38,597 nucleotides of DNA. Origin: Parabacteroides sp. Lineage in GTDB: Bacteria; Bacteroidota; Bacteroidia; Bacteroidales; Tannerellaceae. The notes under the pieces were generated by a model that saw only the letters and a program-made list of their open reading frames with translations, had not been told where the DNA came from and did not search any database. Both the position numbers and the translations under genes were made by a program. The stretch is taken from positions 1 through 38,597 of the forward strand of contig JAGBDR010000068.1 in NCBI GenBank assembly GCA_017937385.1, written 5' to 3'. Positions 1 to 7,512 of the stretch are shown here, piece by piece (positions within the stretch are counted from its first letter, which is position 1; each line of letters starts with the position of its first letter).

Positions 1-153
1 CGATAACGGAAAGAGATGGTTTCCCGCTTTCTTGCCGGACTCGTTTTAGCCGTTGTTTCCCAATTCCCAAGAAAAAGAGCAAAATGTCAGATCCGAATCG
101 TCCAGGATTTCAGAACAAATAGAAAAACGCCCGATAAGGGGTTATTGTAAATT
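1..153. repeat. 3' part of a dispersed non-coding repeat (copy A)
   Basis: This stretch aligns by eye over its whole length with 34118-34270. Shared blocks in the same order are a 'gtttccc' block, 'gccg..ctcgtt', 'aaaatgtca', 'atcgt.cag', 'ttca', 'caaata.aaaaac' and the near-identical end 'aaggggttattgtaa'. No convincing ORF occupies it. The copy is cut by the window edge, so its true 5' end is unknown. It could be a decayed mobile element or a repeated regulatory region. Confidence 0.55.
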
Positions 154-223
154 TTGCCCATATCTTCACAAGACTTGCCAATCAAGCCATGACGGTCCGT
201 TCTGAAAAAAAGCGGCCGAAAAA

Positions 224-254
224 TTTGTTTTTAATAAAAGAAGTTGTACTTTTG
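224..254 (+). promoter_or_regulatory. Promoter of the tRNA-fMet gene
   Basis: A TTTG (-33) at 224-227 and TACTTTTG (-7, consensus TAnnTTTG) at 247-254 are separated by exactly 19 nt, the canonical Bacteroidetes housekeeping promoter. Transcription should begin near 261, about 25 nt before the tRNA. Confidence 0.85.
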
Positions 255-285
255 CACTCGCAATCACAAATGATTGCAACGACAT

Positions 286-357
<72 letters not shown>

Positions 358-365
358 CTCATGAA

Positions 366-397
366 AGAGAATCAAGTAATTGATTCTCTTTTTTTTA
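366..397 (+). terminator. Rho-independent terminator after tRNA-fMet
   Basis: A perfect 10-bp stem (366-375 with 380-389, loop GTAA) is followed by a run of eight T's. It begins 8 nt after the mature tRNA end. Confidence 0.92.
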
Positions 398-478
398 TGC
401 TCCCCGGAATCGTCCGGATGGAAACAGCCAAGCACAAGAGGACAGACGAACCGGCATCCGTTTCCGCCCCAAAAGAGG

Positions 479-699
479 GTATCAAAAAGCGCTGTAAGCG
501 CTTCGCATAATAGCCCGGGGTTTCAACCCCGGGAGTTAGTTCCCGTACCCCGTTGGCACCCTGTAAGGGTGCTGCTATACGTAAACAACTTATATTCATT
601 GCAGTACCCTTACAGGGTACAAGCTTGGCTGAAGGGATACATCCCCCCAGGTTAAAACCTGGGGCTATTATGCGAGGCGCCTACAGTGCCTTTTGACAC
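479..699. repeat. Nested palindromic element, about 220 bp
   Basis: The outer arms 479-516 and 661-699 are inverted copies with a few transitions ('cgcataatagccc' facing 'gggctattatgcg'). Inside lie two GC-rich hairpins (514-533 and 645-664) and two hairpins, 556-572 and 604-620, that are themselves near reverse complements. The whole can fold into one long cruciform. Such units are typical of REP/MITE-like families. The remaining gap sequence, 398-478 and 700-799, shows nothing recognisable. Confidence 0.75.
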
Positions 700-799
700 A
701 GCGCCGGTGCAAATGGAGAACAATCCCCACCCCATGCAGATGACTGCAAACAGAATAAAGATATTGAAGCCAAACATTTTTTTCTTTCAGGAATATCAT

Positions 800-807
800 T
801 ATTTTTG
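800..807 (+). promoter_or_regulatory. -7 element for the BamE-like lipoprotein operon
   Basis: TATTTTTG matches the Bacteroidetes -7 consensus TAnnTTTG and lies 35 nt before the ATG at 842. The expected -33 position reads TTTT rather than TTTG, so it is a plausible but not perfect promoter. Confidence 0.55.
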
Positions 808-841
808 CCATTGTGTTTACTAACAATAAAAACAATCCTAT

Positions 842-1195
842 ATGAAAAAGATGAAACGGATATATGCAGGACTGTTGCTGTTCCCACTCCTATTGGTAAG
901 TTGCGGGACGCTCATGCAGCCCTATCAAATGGACAGCAAGATGAAAGAGGTCGAATTGGGCATGACCAAAAAGAAAGTGATCTCCATCTTGGGAAACGAT
1001 TTCGAATCGGCGGGTGCCCGCATGACTTCCGAAGGCCCGATCGAAACCATCAGCTACAAGGTCTATACGTTATCAGACAATAATACGGAAGGATATTACT
1101 TCCTAAGTTTCAAAGACGGGAAATTAGTCGAGTGGTTCAAGGAAAAATATCCGGTACACAACTCCTGCACTAACGATTCCCATGACCGGAAGTAA
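842..1195 (+). CDS. Small BamE/SmpA-like lipoprotein
   Basis: 117 residues. The N terminus is a lipoprotein signal: charged start, hydrophobic stretch, then a lipobox ending LLVS-C with Cys21 as the lipidation site. The mature part contains 'ELGMTKKKVISILG', the helix-turn typical of BamE/SmpA/OmlA folds, then short beta strands ending 'YYFLSFKDGKLVEW'. It therefore looks like a membrane-anchored one-domain BamE-fold protein. True BamE binds BamD/BamA in barrel assembly, but this fold is reused widely, so partnership with BAM here is inference. It lies 18 nt upstream of the glycerate kinase gene and probably shares its transcript, although no functional link is obvious. A start at Met4 is also possible. 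Confidence 0.8.
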   Translation: MKKMKRIYAGLLLFPLLLVSCGTLMQPYQMDSKMKEVELGMTKKKVISILGNDFESAGARMTSEGPIETISYKVYTLSDNNTEGYYFLSFKDGKLVEWFKEKYPVHNSCTNDSHDRK

Positions 1196-1213
1196 AGAAA
1201 CAAACTCAGACGA

Positions 1214-2374
1214 ATGAATAAAGTAGTAATCGCCATCGACTCCTTGAAAGGTTGCCTGACCTCGGAAGAGGCCGGAATTGCGGCCGTGAAAGGTATCAAA
1301 GCCGTCTTTCCCGACTGCGAGACCTTACTGTTTCCGGTCGCCGACGGAGGCGAAGGGATGTTGGACCTACTCATCTCCGCCACGCAAGGACAATACCGGA
1401 CCCTGCCGGTACACGGTCCTCTGATGGAACCCATACAGGGTCGGTACGGTATTTCGGGCGACGGACAAACGGCTCTGATCGAGATGGCTGCAGTCAGCGG
1501 CCTGCCACTGGTTCCCGAAGAAAAAAGGAACCCGATGCTGACGACTACTTACGGGACAGGCGAACTGATTCGCGACGCTTTGGAACGGGGCTGCCGCCGT
1601 TTCATCGTGGGCATAGGCGGCAGTGCCACCAACGATGCCGGATTAGGAATGCTGCAAGCGTTAGGATTCCGTTTTCTGGACAAGCGGGGAAACCGGTTAG
1701 GGACAGGCGGACAGATCCTGTCGCAGGTAGCCGCCATCGACACTTCGGCCGCACATCCGGCATTGAGGGAGGCGCACTTCACGGTTGCCTGCGATGTGCA
1801 CAACCCTTTCTGCGGGCCCGACGGGGCGGCATACGTCTTCGCTCCGCAAAAAGGGGCTGACAGCGGGATGGTCCAGGCACTGGACGAGGGCATGCAGGCA
1901 CTTTCACAGATTATCATCTCCACCACGGACAAGGACATCTCAGGTATCCCCGGAGCCGGAGCTGCCGGCGGAATGGGCGGCGGTTTCCTGGCGTTCCTGG
2001 ACGCCGAGTTGAAACCCGGCATCCGCCTTATGCTCGACGCACTGGACTTCGGCCGGAAAATAAAGGGAGCCGACCTGATCTTTACCGGTGAAGGACGTGC
2101 CGACCGGCAGACGGCAATGGGGAAAGTGCCTTCCGGCATCCTGGAAGAGGCGCGTAAACAACACATCCCCGTCATTGTACTTGCAGGAAGCATCGCTGAT
2201 ACGGAGCTGATGAACCGGGCTGGTTTCCAAGGCGTATTCTCGATCACCCCCGGCCCCGTTTCCTTGGAAAACGCAATGATACCGGAGGTTGCCCAAGCCA
2301 ATATCAGTAGACTGGTCACTCAGATTTGTTCGGTAATCCAGTTCTCACGTGGAGGCAATGTCCAGACACCGTGA
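1214..2374 (+). CDS. Glycerate kinase (GarK/GlxK family)
   Basis: 386 residues, the usual length for the type-II glycerate kinase family, which phosphorylates D-glycerate to 2- or 3-phosphoglycerate and feeds glycolysis. Visible family signatures are 'AIDSLKGCLTSEEA' at the N terminus, 'PVADGGEGM' near residue 43, 'GIGGSATNDAGLGML' near residue 135 and 'FTGEGRADRQTAMGKVP' near residue 292. The protein is soluble with no signal peptide. It is second in a two-gene run behind the BamE-like lipoprotein. Sequence alone does not decide between 2-phosphate and 3-phosphate product, so no gene symbol is given. The large ORFs on the opposite strand over this gene are shadows. Confidence 0.93.
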   Translation: MNKVVIAIDSLKGCLTSEEAGIAAVKGIKAVFPDCETLLFPVADGGEGMLDLLISATQGQYRTLPVHGPLMEPIQGRYGISGDGQTALIEMAAVSGLPLVPEEKRNPMLTTTYGTGELIRDALERGCRRFIVGIGGSATNDAGLGMLQALGFRFLDKRGNRLGTGGQILSQVAAIDTSAAHPALREAHFTVACDVHNPFCGPDGAAYVFAPQKGADSGMVQALDEGMQALSQIIISTTDKDISGIPGAGAAGGMGGGFLAFLDAELKPGIRLMLDALDFGRKIKGADLIFTGEGRADRQTAMGKVPSGILEEARKQHIPVIVLAGSIADTELMNRAGFQGVFSITPGPVSLENAMIPEVAQANISRLVTQICSVIQFSRGGNVQTP

Positions 2375-2392
2375 ACCCATATAATAGCCGGC

Positions 2393-2710
2393 TCAAGGCT
2401 TTTGCTCCGGATACGTGCGCTTGGGATTCTTGGGGAACCAGCCTTTCAAGACCCGTTCTTCCTGTTCGAACACCTCTTTTATCGTCCAGAAAGAGGAAAA
2501 GGCAAAGACACCACAGATAGCCGAAACGAAGACGCTTTCAACCAGCAAGGAAGCGACCGTACCGAGAAGTCCCAAAACAAGGAACACCCACCAGCATTTC
2601 GTGCCCCAATAATATTCCGCTTTCACCACAACCGGATGAAAAAGCCCGATAATCAAAAAGGTTGCAATCCCAATCAGCAATCCGTCAAAGTGAATCATAT
2701 CCATATTCAA
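2393..2710 (-). CDS. DUF4491 family small membrane protein
   Basis: 105 residues with three hydrophobic helices, roughly residues 8-27, 39-58 and 60-78, and a charged C-terminal tail ending in prolines and lysines. The conserved-looking blocks 'GLFHPVVVKAEYYWG' and 'SSFWTIKEVFEQEERV' match DUF4491, a Bacteroidetes/Firmicutes inner-membrane family of unknown function. It is convergent with the glycerate kinase gene (18-nt gap) and separated from secG by a strong terminator, so it is probably transcribed alone. Confidence 0.8.
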   Translation of the reverse strand: MNMDMIHFDGLLIGIATFLIIGLFHPVVVKAEYYWGTKCWWVFLVLGLLGTVASLLVESVFVSAICGVFAFSSFWTIKEVFEQEERVLKGWFPKNPKRTYPEQKP

Positions 2711-2769
2711 TTACGATTTAAGACAGGCGTATCAGCCCGCAATGATAAAATCCGATCTATTCATACAAC

Positions 2770-2803
2770 AAAAAAAGAGGCATCCTTGTTGCAGGACACC
2801 TCT
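2770..2803 (-). terminator. Terminator after secG
   Basis: Read on the minus strand, an 11-bp stem (2793-2803 with 2776-2786, two G-U pairs) with a short loop is followed by seven T's. It lies about 30 nt past the secG stop and closes the sigma-54 activator/lptE/TPR/secG transcript. Confidence 0.88.
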
Positions 2804-2831
2804 CCAAGTATATCACGAAAATTGTTTCCGA

Positions 2832-3209
2832 TTAGTTGTTAGCCGGAACTTCTTCCCCTGACTCAGAAGAAACAGGAGCTGTCGCAGGCTGCTGGGCTGT
2901 ACCGAAGTCAGGAGCGACCGTATTCGGATCGATTGTCACAGCGTTATTTATCTGTTCTTTGATTTCAGACTGGTCCGTGTGCTGGGCTCTCGGAATAAAA
3001 GCCGTAATCACAATACTCAAAACGACAACCGTGCCGGCAAGGGTCCAAGTCGCCTTTTCAAGAAAGTCTGTGGTTTTGCGTACCCCCATAATTTGGTTGG
3101 AAGAAGAGAATCCTGAAGCCAGACCGCCGCCTTTCGAGTTCTGAATCAATACGATCAAGATCAATAGTATTGATGCGATCAGGATTAAGATAGAAATAAA
3201 TACGTACAT
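2832..3209 (-). CDS. secG: Preprotein translocase subunit SecG
   Basis: 125 residues. Two membrane helices (about 3-22 and 55-73) flank the signature cytoplasmic loop 'QNSKGGGLASGFSSSNQIMG', the diagnostic SecG motif. It is the auxiliary subunit of the SecYEG channel and aids SecA cycling. A hydrophilic tail of about 50 residues, rich in Q, P, S and E, follows the second helix; this is longer than in the E. coli protein. It is the last gene of the run sigma-54 activator, lptE, TPR protein, secG, with only 7 nt after the TPR gene. The SecA partner is also in this window, at 27034. Confidence 0.95.
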   Translation of the reverse strand: MYVFISILILIASILLILIVLIQNSKGGGLASGFSSSNQIMGVRKTTDFLEKATWTLAGTVVVLSIVITAFIPRAQHTDQSEIKEQINNAVTIDPNTVAPDFGTAQQPATAPVSSESGEEVPANN

Positions 3210-3216
3210 TTTTGTT

Positions 3217-3978
3217 TTATTTTTTAGTGTTAATAATCAACTTTTCCAAAAATCTGATTTGGTCTGCAAAGTAAACATTTTTTTCTGGATATTTCAAGTT
3301 TAAGTTTTTAATTATTTGCAATGCTTTCTCATACCGCTTCTGTTTGACATAAATATGGGCCAATGTTTCCGTGAAATAGGAATCATCCAACGGCTTATGC
3401 CGGTTCTCTTCCAGCGCTGCCAGATTTTCGGGAACAGACGCGCCGGTTTCCTCCCGGTCCAAAGCCAGGCCGCTACCGGGAGCCCGTTGTTCTTCATTCT
3501 TGATAAAAGAATCGATCAGCTCCTGATGCTGCAAACGGACTTCCTCTCCTTTTTCCTCCGTCCGGGCGTTCTCATTCGTCAGCGACCAATAGAGATAATC
3601 AGACGAAGCAGACGGCTGAAACAACAGAGAGGTTCCCGCTTTCGGTTCTTCCTCCTCGTGGTTGGACAAGAAAGCGTCGATCAGTGAAAAAGAATCGTCA
3701 GAGGCCTCTTTCTCTTCTTGTGCAGGCGAGAGTTGCAGGCCGAACCGCTCCCCTTCGATCAGGGTGAACAGCTTCCTGCGATCCGGGACATAGATCGCCA
3801 TCTTCTTCAGTTCCGCGCCAAAACGGATATCATGCAGGACCGCCAGATTCTTCAAGTAAAGCATCCGGGCAACCTGGAAATAGGGGAACTCATCGACGAT
3901 CTGCCTCAACTGCGACAAAGTCTCCTCGGTCAGCAAGTCCGGATTTTCCATCAATCGATACAAGTCTGCAGCTTTCAT
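3217..3978 (-). CDS. Conserved TPR-ended protein between lptE and secG
   Basis: 253 residues, without signal peptide or membrane helix, so probably cytoplasmic. The N-terminal 80 residues form helices ('LYRLMENPDLLTEETLSQLR', 'FPYFQVARMLYLKNL'). A variable acidic middle carries two similar short motifs, 'SLIDAFLSNHEEE' (about residue 102) and 'ELIDSFIKNEEQR' (about 158). The C terminus (about 196-250) is a TPR-like hairpin with 'TLAHIYVKQKRYEKALQIIKNLNLKYP'. It lies 2 nt downstream of lptE and 7 nt upstream of secG, so it is co-transcribed with envelope genes. Function is unknown; a scaffold or adaptor role is the most one can suggest. Confidence 0.8.
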   Translation of the reverse strand: MKAADLYRLMENPDLLTEETLSQLRQIVDEFPYFQVARMLYLKNLAVLHDIRFGAELKKMAIYVPDRRKLFTLIEGERFGLQLSPAQEEKEASDDSFSLIDAFLSNHEEEEPKAGTSLLFQPSASSDYLYWSLTNENARTEEKGEEVRLQHQELIDSFIKNEEQRAPGSGLALDREETGASVPENLAALEENRHKPLDDSYFTETLAHIYVKQKRYEKALQIIKNLNLKYPEKNVYFADQIRFLEKLIINTKK

Positions 3979-3980
3979 CT

Positions 3981-4493
3981 TTACCAGTTGGCAACCGTTG
4001 CATTATAAATTTGATCGACAAGCTCGTCGATAATCTCTTCCGACAACTGGTCCTGTACCTGTTGCAACATCTGGGTCGCATCGAACTCGCGGTATGCCGA
4101 AAAACTTTGCTCGAAGTCCTCATCCGGATTTACCCGGTTGGAATAGCGGACCCGTACCGTGATCGTCAGCTTGGTCTGCGACGCATAAGCATCTTCTTTT
4201 ACGGCCATAGGCGTCAGGTCGTAACCGGTAATTTCGCCCTCCAGGTCCAAATCGCCATTGTTGCCGACCAGCTGCAAACGAGTCTGGCGCGTATAAGTAT
4301 CTTTCAGCGCTTCCGTAAACTTTTGCGAAAGGGGCGGATAGACCAACGGGGCCTGGTTCGGGAAATCCTTGATCGTAATCGACTTGACCTTCGTATAATC
4401 GATCGAAGCACCATTGAACTTATAGGAGATCGAACAAGCCGTCACCATCAGCCCGATCAGGCAGAAAAGCCATATCTTATTCTTCTTCAACAT
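3981..4493 (-). CDS. lptE: LPS assembly lipoprotein LptE
   Basis: 170 residues. A lipoprotein signal ends in MVTA-C, with lipidation at Cys20. The mature part starts 'SISYKFNGASIDY' and contains 'TRQTRLQLV' and 'GDLDLEGEITGYDLTPM', typical of the LptE/RlpB family, which plugs the LptD barrel in the outer membrane and assists LPS insertion. Bacteroidetes LptE is diverged from E. coli, but the length and layout fit. It sits 3 nt after the sigma-54 activator and 2 nt before the TPR gene, hence in one operon. LptC is also in this window at 15757. Confidence 0.85.
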   Translation of the reverse strand: MLKKNKIWLFCLIGLMVTACSISYKFNGASIDYTKVKSITIKDFPNQAPLVYPPLSQKFTEALKDTYTRQTRLQLVGNNGDLDLEGEITGYDLTPMAVKEDAYASQTKLTITVRVRYSNRVNPDEDFEQSFSAYREFDATQMLQQVQDQLSEEIIDELVDQIYNATVANW

Positions 4494-4496
4494 CTT

Positions 4497-5684
4497 TTAT
4501 TCCAGATTATATTCCTTGATTTTTCGATAAAGCGTCCGTTCCGATATTTTCAGATCGGCGGCGGCGTTCTTACGCCGGCCGTTATGCCTTTCCAGAGCCT
4601 TGCGGATCATCTCTTTCTCGACCTCTTCCAGCGACAGGCTAACCTCCTCTTCCACCGTTTCGGCTTCCTGGATGGTTGGAACCGGATGGACGGTATGGAT
4701 CGGATGAGTATAGGCCGCAGGATCTTCCGGCACCTTGATCGGCATCTTGCCCCCCATGATGTCGTGTACCAGCTTCTTCAACTCGTTGACATCTTTCTTC
4801 ATGTCGAACAACACCTGATACAAAATCTCCCGCTCGCTGTTGAAAATCTTCTGGTCGGATTCCTGTTTGACAAGGACTGGATATTTCTCGATATTCAGAT
4901 CCGGCAGGTACATCCGGAGCACGGAAGCGGTAATATCCCGGTTCTCTTCGATCACCGAAATCCGTTCCGTGATATTTTTCAGTTCGCGGACATTCCCCGG
5001 CCAACGGTAGGAAAGCATCAACTGGCGGGCCTCCTCGTCCAGACGGACCGGTGGCATCCGGTATTTCTCGGCACAATCGCTGGCAAATTTCCGGAACAGC
5101 AAGATGATATCCTCTCCCCGATTGCGCAAAGGCGGGATCTGGACGGGCACCGTATTCAAACGGTAAAACAAATCTTCACGGAATTTCCCCTCTGCCACGG
5201 CCTGTATCAAATTGACATTCGTGGCGGCCACGATGCGGACATTCGTCTTCTGGACCTTGGACGAACCGACACGGATAAACTCTCCCGTCTCCAGGACACG
5301 CAACAAACGTGCCTGCGTCGGAGTAGGCAGCTCGCCTACTTCATCCAGGAAAATCGTCCCGCCATCCGCTACCTCGAAATAGCCTTTCCGGTCGGACAAA
5401 GCTCCCGTAAAAGAGCCTTTCTCGTGCCCGAACAACTCCGAATCGATCGTTCCCTCCGGGATGGCGCCACAGTTCACAGCTATATATTGCCCGTGTTTAC
5501 GCGGACTGTTCTGATGTATAATCTGAGGAAAAGTTTCTTTACCGACACCACTTTCGCCGGTAATCAGCACAGACAAATCGGTAGGAGCGACCTGAAGGGC
5601 GACATCGATAGCCCGGTTCAGTCCGGCATTATTACCGATAATTCCAAAACGCTGTTTTATCTGCTGCACGTCAACCTTTATCAT
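4497..5684 (-). CDS. Sigma-54-dependent transcriptional activator (AAA+ and Fis HTH, no receiver)
   Basis: 395 residues. The AAA+ domain starts almost at once: Walker A GESGVGKE (43-50), the sigma-54 contact loop as GSFTGA (90-95, usual GAFTGA), Walker B FLDEVGE (112-118), then 'FREDLFYRLN' and 'WPGNVREL'. A helical and linker region with 'FDMKKDVNELKKLVHDI' follows, and a Fis-type helix-turn-helix ends the protein (about 353-395, 'NAAADLKISERTLYRKIKEY'). There is no N-terminal receiver or GAF domain, so its activity must be controlled by partners, expression level or the linker. It heads the operon with lptE and secG, which suggests envelope-related targets, but none is shown by sequence. 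Confidence 0.93.
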   Translation of the reverse strand: MIKVDVQQIKQRFGIIGNNAGLNRAIDVALQVAPTDLSVLITGESGVGKETFPQIIHQNSPRKHGQYIAVNCGAIPEGTIDSELFGHEKGSFTGALSDRKGYFEVADGGTIFLDEVGELPTPTQARLLRVLETGEFIRVGSSKVQKTNVRIVAATNVNLIQAVAEGKFREDLFYRLNTVPVQIPPLRNRGEDIILLFRKFASDCAEKYRMPPVRLDEEARQLMLSYRWPGNVRELKNITERISVIEENRDITASVLRMYLPDLNIEKYPVLVKQESDQKIFNSEREILYQVLFDMKKDVNELKKLVHDIMGGKMPIKVPEDPAAYTHPIHTVHPVPTIQEAETVEEEVSLSLEEVEKEMIRKALERHNGRRKNAAADLKISERTLYRKIKEYNLE

Positions 5685-5724
5685 AAATTCTTCTACTATC
5701 TGTAATTATTTCAGTTTTACCTGA

Positions 5725-5732
5725 CAAAATTA
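5725..5732 (-). promoter_or_regulatory. -7 element for the sigma-54 activator/lptE/secG operon
   Basis: On the minus strand TAATTTTG matches TAnnTTTG and lies about 40 nt before the start of the activator gene. A TTG-containing stretch lies further upstream, but its spacing is not canonical. Confidence 0.55.
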
Positions 5733-5783
5733 CAAATCTTAATCCAATAAACCGAATCCGCAGACGGTTTCTATGCAGGTTTG

Positions 5784-6611
5784 TTATTTTTTAGCACCAT
5801 ACGTCCGCCGATACAGGAACTCGGCCAGCTCCTTGTCGTCGGCAATCGTTTGGATTTCTTCGGGCGAAACAGGTTCGCCGATGTAAATGTCGACCGTACG
5901 CCCGCGTTTGTTAAAAGCCTCGGCAGGTATCCGCAACGTACGGATACGCCAGTCGATCCGGCCCAGCCAATAGAAAAAGCCGGAATTCAGGAAGTCAAAA
6001 TAAACGGGATAGACCGGCACTTTCGCCTTTCGGATCAAGCGGATCACACTATGGGTCCAGGGCAAGTCCTGTATCTTTTTCGTTTTCTTATCATACATCG
6101 AAATTGCACCGGCAGGGAAAAAACCCATCGGATGCCCTTCCTTCATCTGCTGCAAAGAGACACGGACGCCATTGATGTTTTTCAGATTCGCCCCCTGATT
6201 GCTGGAATCGGGCTTGACCGACACGAAATTGTCGCCCATCGCTCCGATCTTGGTCAGCACGCCGTTGACCATCACCTTGAAATCCGGACGGCGCGAAGCG
6301 AATATATCGATCAGCATAATCCCATCAATCGATCCGATCGGATGGTTCGAGACCGTAGCGAAAGCGCCTTCCGGCAGATGATCCAGCACTTCGGCGTTGT
6401 GCAAGTTATATCGGATGTCAATCAGCGGATCGTTCAGCAAAGCCGTCGTAAACTCCGCTCCCCGCAAATGGCAGTTACGGGCATGCGCCTTGTTTACCTT
6501 ATCGATACTCAACCATTTGATCAGCACTTTCCCAAGAAAAGTACCGAACCGGCTTTTAAAGAACGGGGCAACTTCCTGCAAATCATGTATGTCTACTACG
6601 CTCTCTTTCAT
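5784..6611 (-). CDS. Lysophospholipid acyltransferase-like protein (PlsC/hemolysin type)
   Basis: 275 residues. The acyltransferase block is 'VSNHPIGSIDGIML' (about 87-100), with the catalytic His90 and Asp96 in the NHPxGxxDG form found in OlsA/hemolysin-like acyltransferases. The substrate-binding block 'GFFPAGAIS' and a later 'VPVYPVYF' follow in the expected order. It would transfer an acyl chain to a lysolipid or similar acceptor at the inner face of the membrane. It is the last of four tightly packed genes (gap of 6 nt to the CDP-alcohol phosphotransferase), implying a role in the same lipid pathway. The exact acceptor cannot be read from sequence. Confidence 0.85.
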   Translation of the reverse strand: MKESVVDIHDLQEVAPFFKSRFGTFLGKVLIKWLSIDKVNKAHARNCHLRGAEFTTALLNDPLIDIRYNLHNAEVLDHLPEGAFATVSNHPIGSIDGIMLIDIFASRRPDFKVMVNGVLTKIGAMGDNFVSVKPDSSNQGANLKNINGVRVSLQQMKEGHPMGFFPAGAISMYDKKTKKIQDLPWTHSVIRLIRKAKVPVYPVYFDFLNSGFFYWLGRIDWRIRTLRIPAEAFNKRGRTVDIYIGEPVSPEEIQTIADDKELAEFLYRRTYGAKK

Positions 6612-6617
6612 AGATGC

Positions 6618-7505
6618 TTATTTATAGAATGTCGCACACATCTTTTCGTGCTTCCGCATGGCAAACAAGAGAACGGTGTTCAACACAAGGATCTCATATA
6701 AAAAATAAACCCAGACCTCACCGACCAGAACGACGATAAACATCACGATCGTGCGTCCGTTAAACGTCAACAAGTCGATCAAGCGCATCAATTCCTTGCT
6801 CTGCTTACGGAAACGGATGCGGATATCCTCAGGAATATCATCTCCATACCGTTCATGCAGGCTACGCAACATCCCTTGCAAAGAAGGAGTGGCCTTCACC
6901 TGCAAAAGCGTATAGCCGCGATAGAGGAAATAGAAAAATTTGTTGATGCCGAACTTCATCTCCTTATGACGGGCACGGACCTGTTCCAACGACTGGAACT
7001 CCGCCCCTTTGTCCTTGCTGATGAAATACAGATGAAGCGTCTTGTAGTAGTCCGTGATATTCGCCTGCACCAAATGCGACAAACCGGAAAGGACCGCCAA
7101 GGCGAAGAACCAGTACGTCCCGTAATCGTGAGACAGGCGAAGCGCGAAAGCGACATAGATGCAGGCGAACCAAATATCCCCGGCAAAACCATCCAGAATG
7201 CGTCCGATCGCCGACTTGATACCCGTCAGGCGAGCCAACTGCCCATCCACACAGTCCAGGATATTCGCGCACACCAGCAACAAGATCCCGCAAATACTAT
7301 AAATCAAATCTTCATGATAAAAAAAGAAACCGACTGCCGCCCCGACAAAAATAGACACAACAGTCACCATATTAGGCGTAATACCAGTACCCTTCAACAT
7401 ACGGGCAATACGGAAACCGATAGGACGATAAAAAATCCGGTCAACCTTATTTTCTGTTTCTATCGACTTCAATGAAGCCTCGTACTCTTTATCCAAGTCG
7501 CTCAT
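6618..7505 (-). CDS. CDP-alcohol phosphatidyltransferase family protein
   Basis: 295 residues and polytopic, with helices around 45-65, 68-86, 112-125, 130-150 and two near the C terminus (about 248-285). The CDP-alcohol phosphotransferase signature runs from Asp84 and Asp87-Gly88 through Ala91-Arg92 and Gly101 to Asp105. The fourth Asp of the signature would fall at 109 but is Gly, with Asp at 110 instead. A soluble stretch of about 90 residues, 'KDKGAEFQSLEQVRARHKEM' and onward, separates the last helices. Such enzymes join a CDP-activated group to an alcohol with release of CMP. Co-location with a nucleotidyltransferase, an SDR and an acyltransferase suggests a dedicated polar-lipid pathway. 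Confidence 0.9.
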   Translation of the reverse strand: MSDLDKEYEASLKSIETENKVDRIFYRPIGFRIARMLKGTGITPNMVTVVSIFVGAAVGFFFYHEDLIYSICGILLLVCANILDCVDGQLARLTGIKSAIGRILDGFAGDIWFACIYVAFALRLSHDYGTYWFFALAVLSGLSHLVQANITDYYKTLHLYFISKDKGAEFQSLEQVRARHKEMKFGINKFFYFLYRGYTLLQVKATPSLQGMLRSLHERYGDDIPEDIRIRFRKQSKELMRLIDLLTFNGRTIVMFIVVLVGEVWVYFLYEILVLNTVLLFAMRKHEKMCATFYK

Positions 7506-7512
7506 CTATCTT

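Noticed and set aside
4011-5705. 564-codon open frame on the plus strand across the sigma-54 activator and lptE
   Set aside because: It is fully antisense to two genes with clear domain signatures, and its translation is rich in His, Arg and Gln without any motif.
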